Source of the DNA: a bacterium ADurb.Bin374
Lineage (GTDB): Bacteria > Riflebacteria > Ozemobacteria > Ozemobacterales > Ozemobacteraceae
Length of the DNA: 7,526 nt
Direction: 5' to 3'
Assembly: GCA_002068715.1 (NCBI GenBank)
Contig: MWAR01000486.1
Coordinates: 1 to 7,526 of the forward strand
The position numbers and the translations under genes are program-made. A model generated the notes under the pieces. It was not told the DNA's origin and did not search any database. It saw only the letters and a list, made by a program, of their open reading frames with translations. Positions 4,808-7,526 of the stretch are shown here, piece by piece; the stretch's first letter is position 1, and each line of letters begins with the position of its first letter.

Positions 4808-5568
4808 AACTGAATCGGGCTCTTGTAGGGCAGAAGCACCTTTTCCTCGACGGAAACGAGGCGATGGGGAAATTCCCGGCTCACCGTCCAGACGATGCGC
4901 TTGATGCCAGTCCATTCGCTGAAAACGAGGTATTCCACGCGTGCCTGCTTCTGATCCAGGAAGACTCGGGGCCGGAAGTCGATCGCGCGCCCTTTCTCGG
5001 CATCTTCTTTCTTGTACGCCCTCAGAATGCCGTTGAACGTCTCCTGGTCGAGGATCGGAAGAAACAGGTAATACACGGCGTGCCAGTGGGTATAGAACTG
5101 CTCGCCCGTCAGCACCATGATCGCCAGCTGAAGGAAACCATCCGGCGTGCCGTCGGCCACGATACTGCCGAGATATACGGGATCGTATCGGGTCGCGTCG
5201 CCTATGAAATATCTCTTTGGATATATTTTCTTGAATTCGGCGAAGCCGGGAAATGGCGTCTGGTCTTTGGGCCGTGCGTAGACGACGGGATGCCCGCCGA
5301 GTTCCTGAAGATCGTATACGAAGTCCAGGGCCTGCCCTGACGCGATGCCCAGCCGCGGAAAAAGCGCCAGAAACACGTTGGGGTCGTAGCCGCCCTTGTC
5401 GAGCGCCCCGCCCTTCGTCGTCAGCGCCTTCGGCGTCGGCTTACCGTGCAGTTTCTGAGCCTCCTTCAGGATCTTCGCCATCCCAGCGAGATCGAGCGCC
5501 TCTTCCGCGAACGCGCCGGGGCTCAGAATCAGGCCGAGCAACAGAAAAAACGTCGTGAATGTGCGCAT
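4804..5568 (-). CDS. Secreted/periplasmic protein of unknown function
   Basis: The product is 254 aa. ATG 5568-5566 is chosen because GGGAGG (reverse complement of 5576-5581) lies 7 nt upstream and the product then starts with a textbook Sec signal peptide at residues 1-21 (MRTFTTFF, a leucine-rich core, then GAFA before the cut). The frame stays open another 55 codons upstream, but that stretch is low-complexity and unconvincing. No lipobox or later membrane segment is visible. The mature protein has an 'LYGKPTPKALTTKGG'-like helical start, an aromatic-rich middle ('RYDPVYLGSIVADGT', 'YTHWHAVYYLFLPIL') and a strand-rich end ('ARVEYLVFSEWTGIKRIVWTV'). I recognise no family. It is convergent with the hydrolase and divergent from the helicase, so it is likely transcribed alone. 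Confidence 0.85.
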   Translation of the reverse strand: MRTFTTFFLLLGLILSPGAFAEEALDLAGMAKILKEAQKLHGKPTPKALTTKGGALDKGGYDPNVFLALFPRLGIASGQALDFVYDLQELGGHPVVYARPKDQTPFPGFAEFKKIYPKRYFIGDATRYDPVYLGSIVADGTPDGFLQLAIMVLTGEQFYTHWHAVYYLFLPILDQETFNGILRAYKKEDAEKGRAIDFRPRVFLDQKQARVEYLVFSEWTGIKRIVWTVSREFPHRLVSVEEKVLLPYKSPIQF

Positions 5569-5649
5569 CTTGCATCCTCCCGCCGGCTCGCCGCCGGAGC
5601 GTGTCACACGCCTTCCGGCCGCTCCTTTTTCCGGCGGTGCCGCCGTTTT

Positions 5650-5695
5650 TTGTAGCCATGCGCGAAAGAGTGTGTTATCCTCATATAAGTCACAC
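5650..5695. promoter_or_regulatory. AT-rich divergent promoter zone with GTGTG-N16-CACAC dyad
   Basis: This is the main AT-rich patch between the two divergent genes. On the + strand TTGTAG (5650-5655), 17 bp, TGTTAT (5673-5678) is a weak match, and TATAAG (5684-5689) is a better -10 without a -35. On the - strand a TTGCAA/TTATAT pair spans 5713-5684 with an 18-bp spacer. GTGTG (5670-5674) and CACAC (5691-5695) form a 5-bp dyad over both, a possible operator. Confidence 0.25.
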
Positions 5696-5827
5696 GATGC
5701 ATATTTTTGCAATTGGTGACCGGCCGGAAGCATCCGGCCCGCGAAGAGGTCTGACGATCCTTCGCTTCCACGGGGCCATCATGGCCCGGACGGCGGCCTG
5801 ACCGGCGCATCCACCGTTTCTCCCCTC

Positions 5828-5870
5828 CGCCGGAGGAGCCGGCGCACTGACGCTTTTTTTGCGGCGCCGG
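5828..5870 (+). promoter_or_regulatory. Mutually exclusive hairpins in the helicase leader
   Basis: CCGGCG (5839-5844) can pair with CGCCGG (5828-5833, loop AGGAG) or, as part of CCGGCGC (5839-5845), with GCGCCGG (5864-5870). The 18-nt loop of the second hairpin holds a run of seven T (5854-5860). The second 3' arm touches the likely ribosome site GAAAGG (5871-5876). Competing stems next to a T-run and ribosome site are the usual layout of a leader switch; the trigger is unknown. Confidence 0.4.
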
Positions 5871-5892
5871 GAAAGGTTTTTCATTTATTTCC

Positions 5893-7526
<1,634 letters not shown>

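Larger units (their letters stand above)
5569..5892. other. Divergent, hairpin-rich gap between the secreted protein and the helicase
   Basis: Open frames here have no convincing starts or composition. The gap holds the AT-rich divergent promoter zone around 5650-5715. On the + strand it then holds a series of strong stems: GGCCGGA/TCCGGCC (5722-5739, 4-nt loop), GGGCCAT/ATGGCCC (5773-5787), CGCCGG/CCGGCG (5828-5844) and CCGGCGC/GCGCCGG (5839-5870). It ends at the helicase ATG 5893. Confidence 0.7.

Noticed and set aside
5722..5739. Perfect GGCCGGA/TCCGGCC hairpin as an intrinsic terminator
   Set aside because: No T-run follows on either strand and it lies between divergent starts, where a terminator for either gene would not be expected.

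Overview
The window reads as accessory chromosome from a GC-rich, environmental, Gram-negative-type bacterium. It is GC-rich with G/C-ending codons, has clear Shine-Dalgarno sites and three proteins with Sec-type signal peptides, and its gene gaps are full of dispersed and palindromic repeats. I cannot fix the phylum from sequence alone. The repeat-littered gaps resemble those of poorly cultivated environmental phyla (an impression, not a database result). There are no tRNAs, rRNAs, CRISPR arrays or transposases.

Layout, left to right. (1) The 3' end of a class I SAM-dependent methyltransferase (+, to 346). (2) A secreted beta-propeller protein resembling DUF5005/DUF4185 glycosidase-like proteins (+, 354-1634), whose N-terminal linker is built from two in-frame 60-bp repeat units. 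(3) A sigma70-like promoter that overlaps the previous stop codon, then a 124-aa helical protein with a Cys-rich tail (+, 1705-2079). (4) A repeat-rich gap. (5) A secreted protein of unknown function with an internal KGKS duplication (-, 2357-2977). (6) A divergent promoter region. (7) A 132-aa protein resembling the eRF1/Pelota middle domain (+, 3197-3595). (8) A 515-bp gap with a heptamer tandem repeat, long inverted repeats and, next to the following gene, an inverted copy of the repeat found inside the beta-propeller gene. (9) A stand-alone HD-domain (p)ppGpp hydrolase of the MESH1 type (+, 4111-4659), possibly followed by a 30-codon ORF. (10) A secreted protein of unknown function (-, 4804-5568). 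(11) A highly structured divergent gap of about 320 bp. (12) An RhlE-like DEAD-box RNA helicase (+, from 5893), which runs off the window.

The genes do not form one pathway. The hydrolase, helicase and eRF1-like protein suggest a loose theme of stress and translation/RNA handling; the secreted proteins are separate. The most notable signal is the repeat biology: a GC-rich palindromic element of about 48 bp occurs twice in frame inside a coding gene and once, inverted, in the leader of the alarmone hydrolase. It translates to nearly the same peptide (DPH[E/D]AGSGPAA) each time, which recalls the Rickettsia palindromic elements that insert in frame into proteins. A second unusual structure is the helicase leader, where two hairpins compete for the same segment beside a T7 run.
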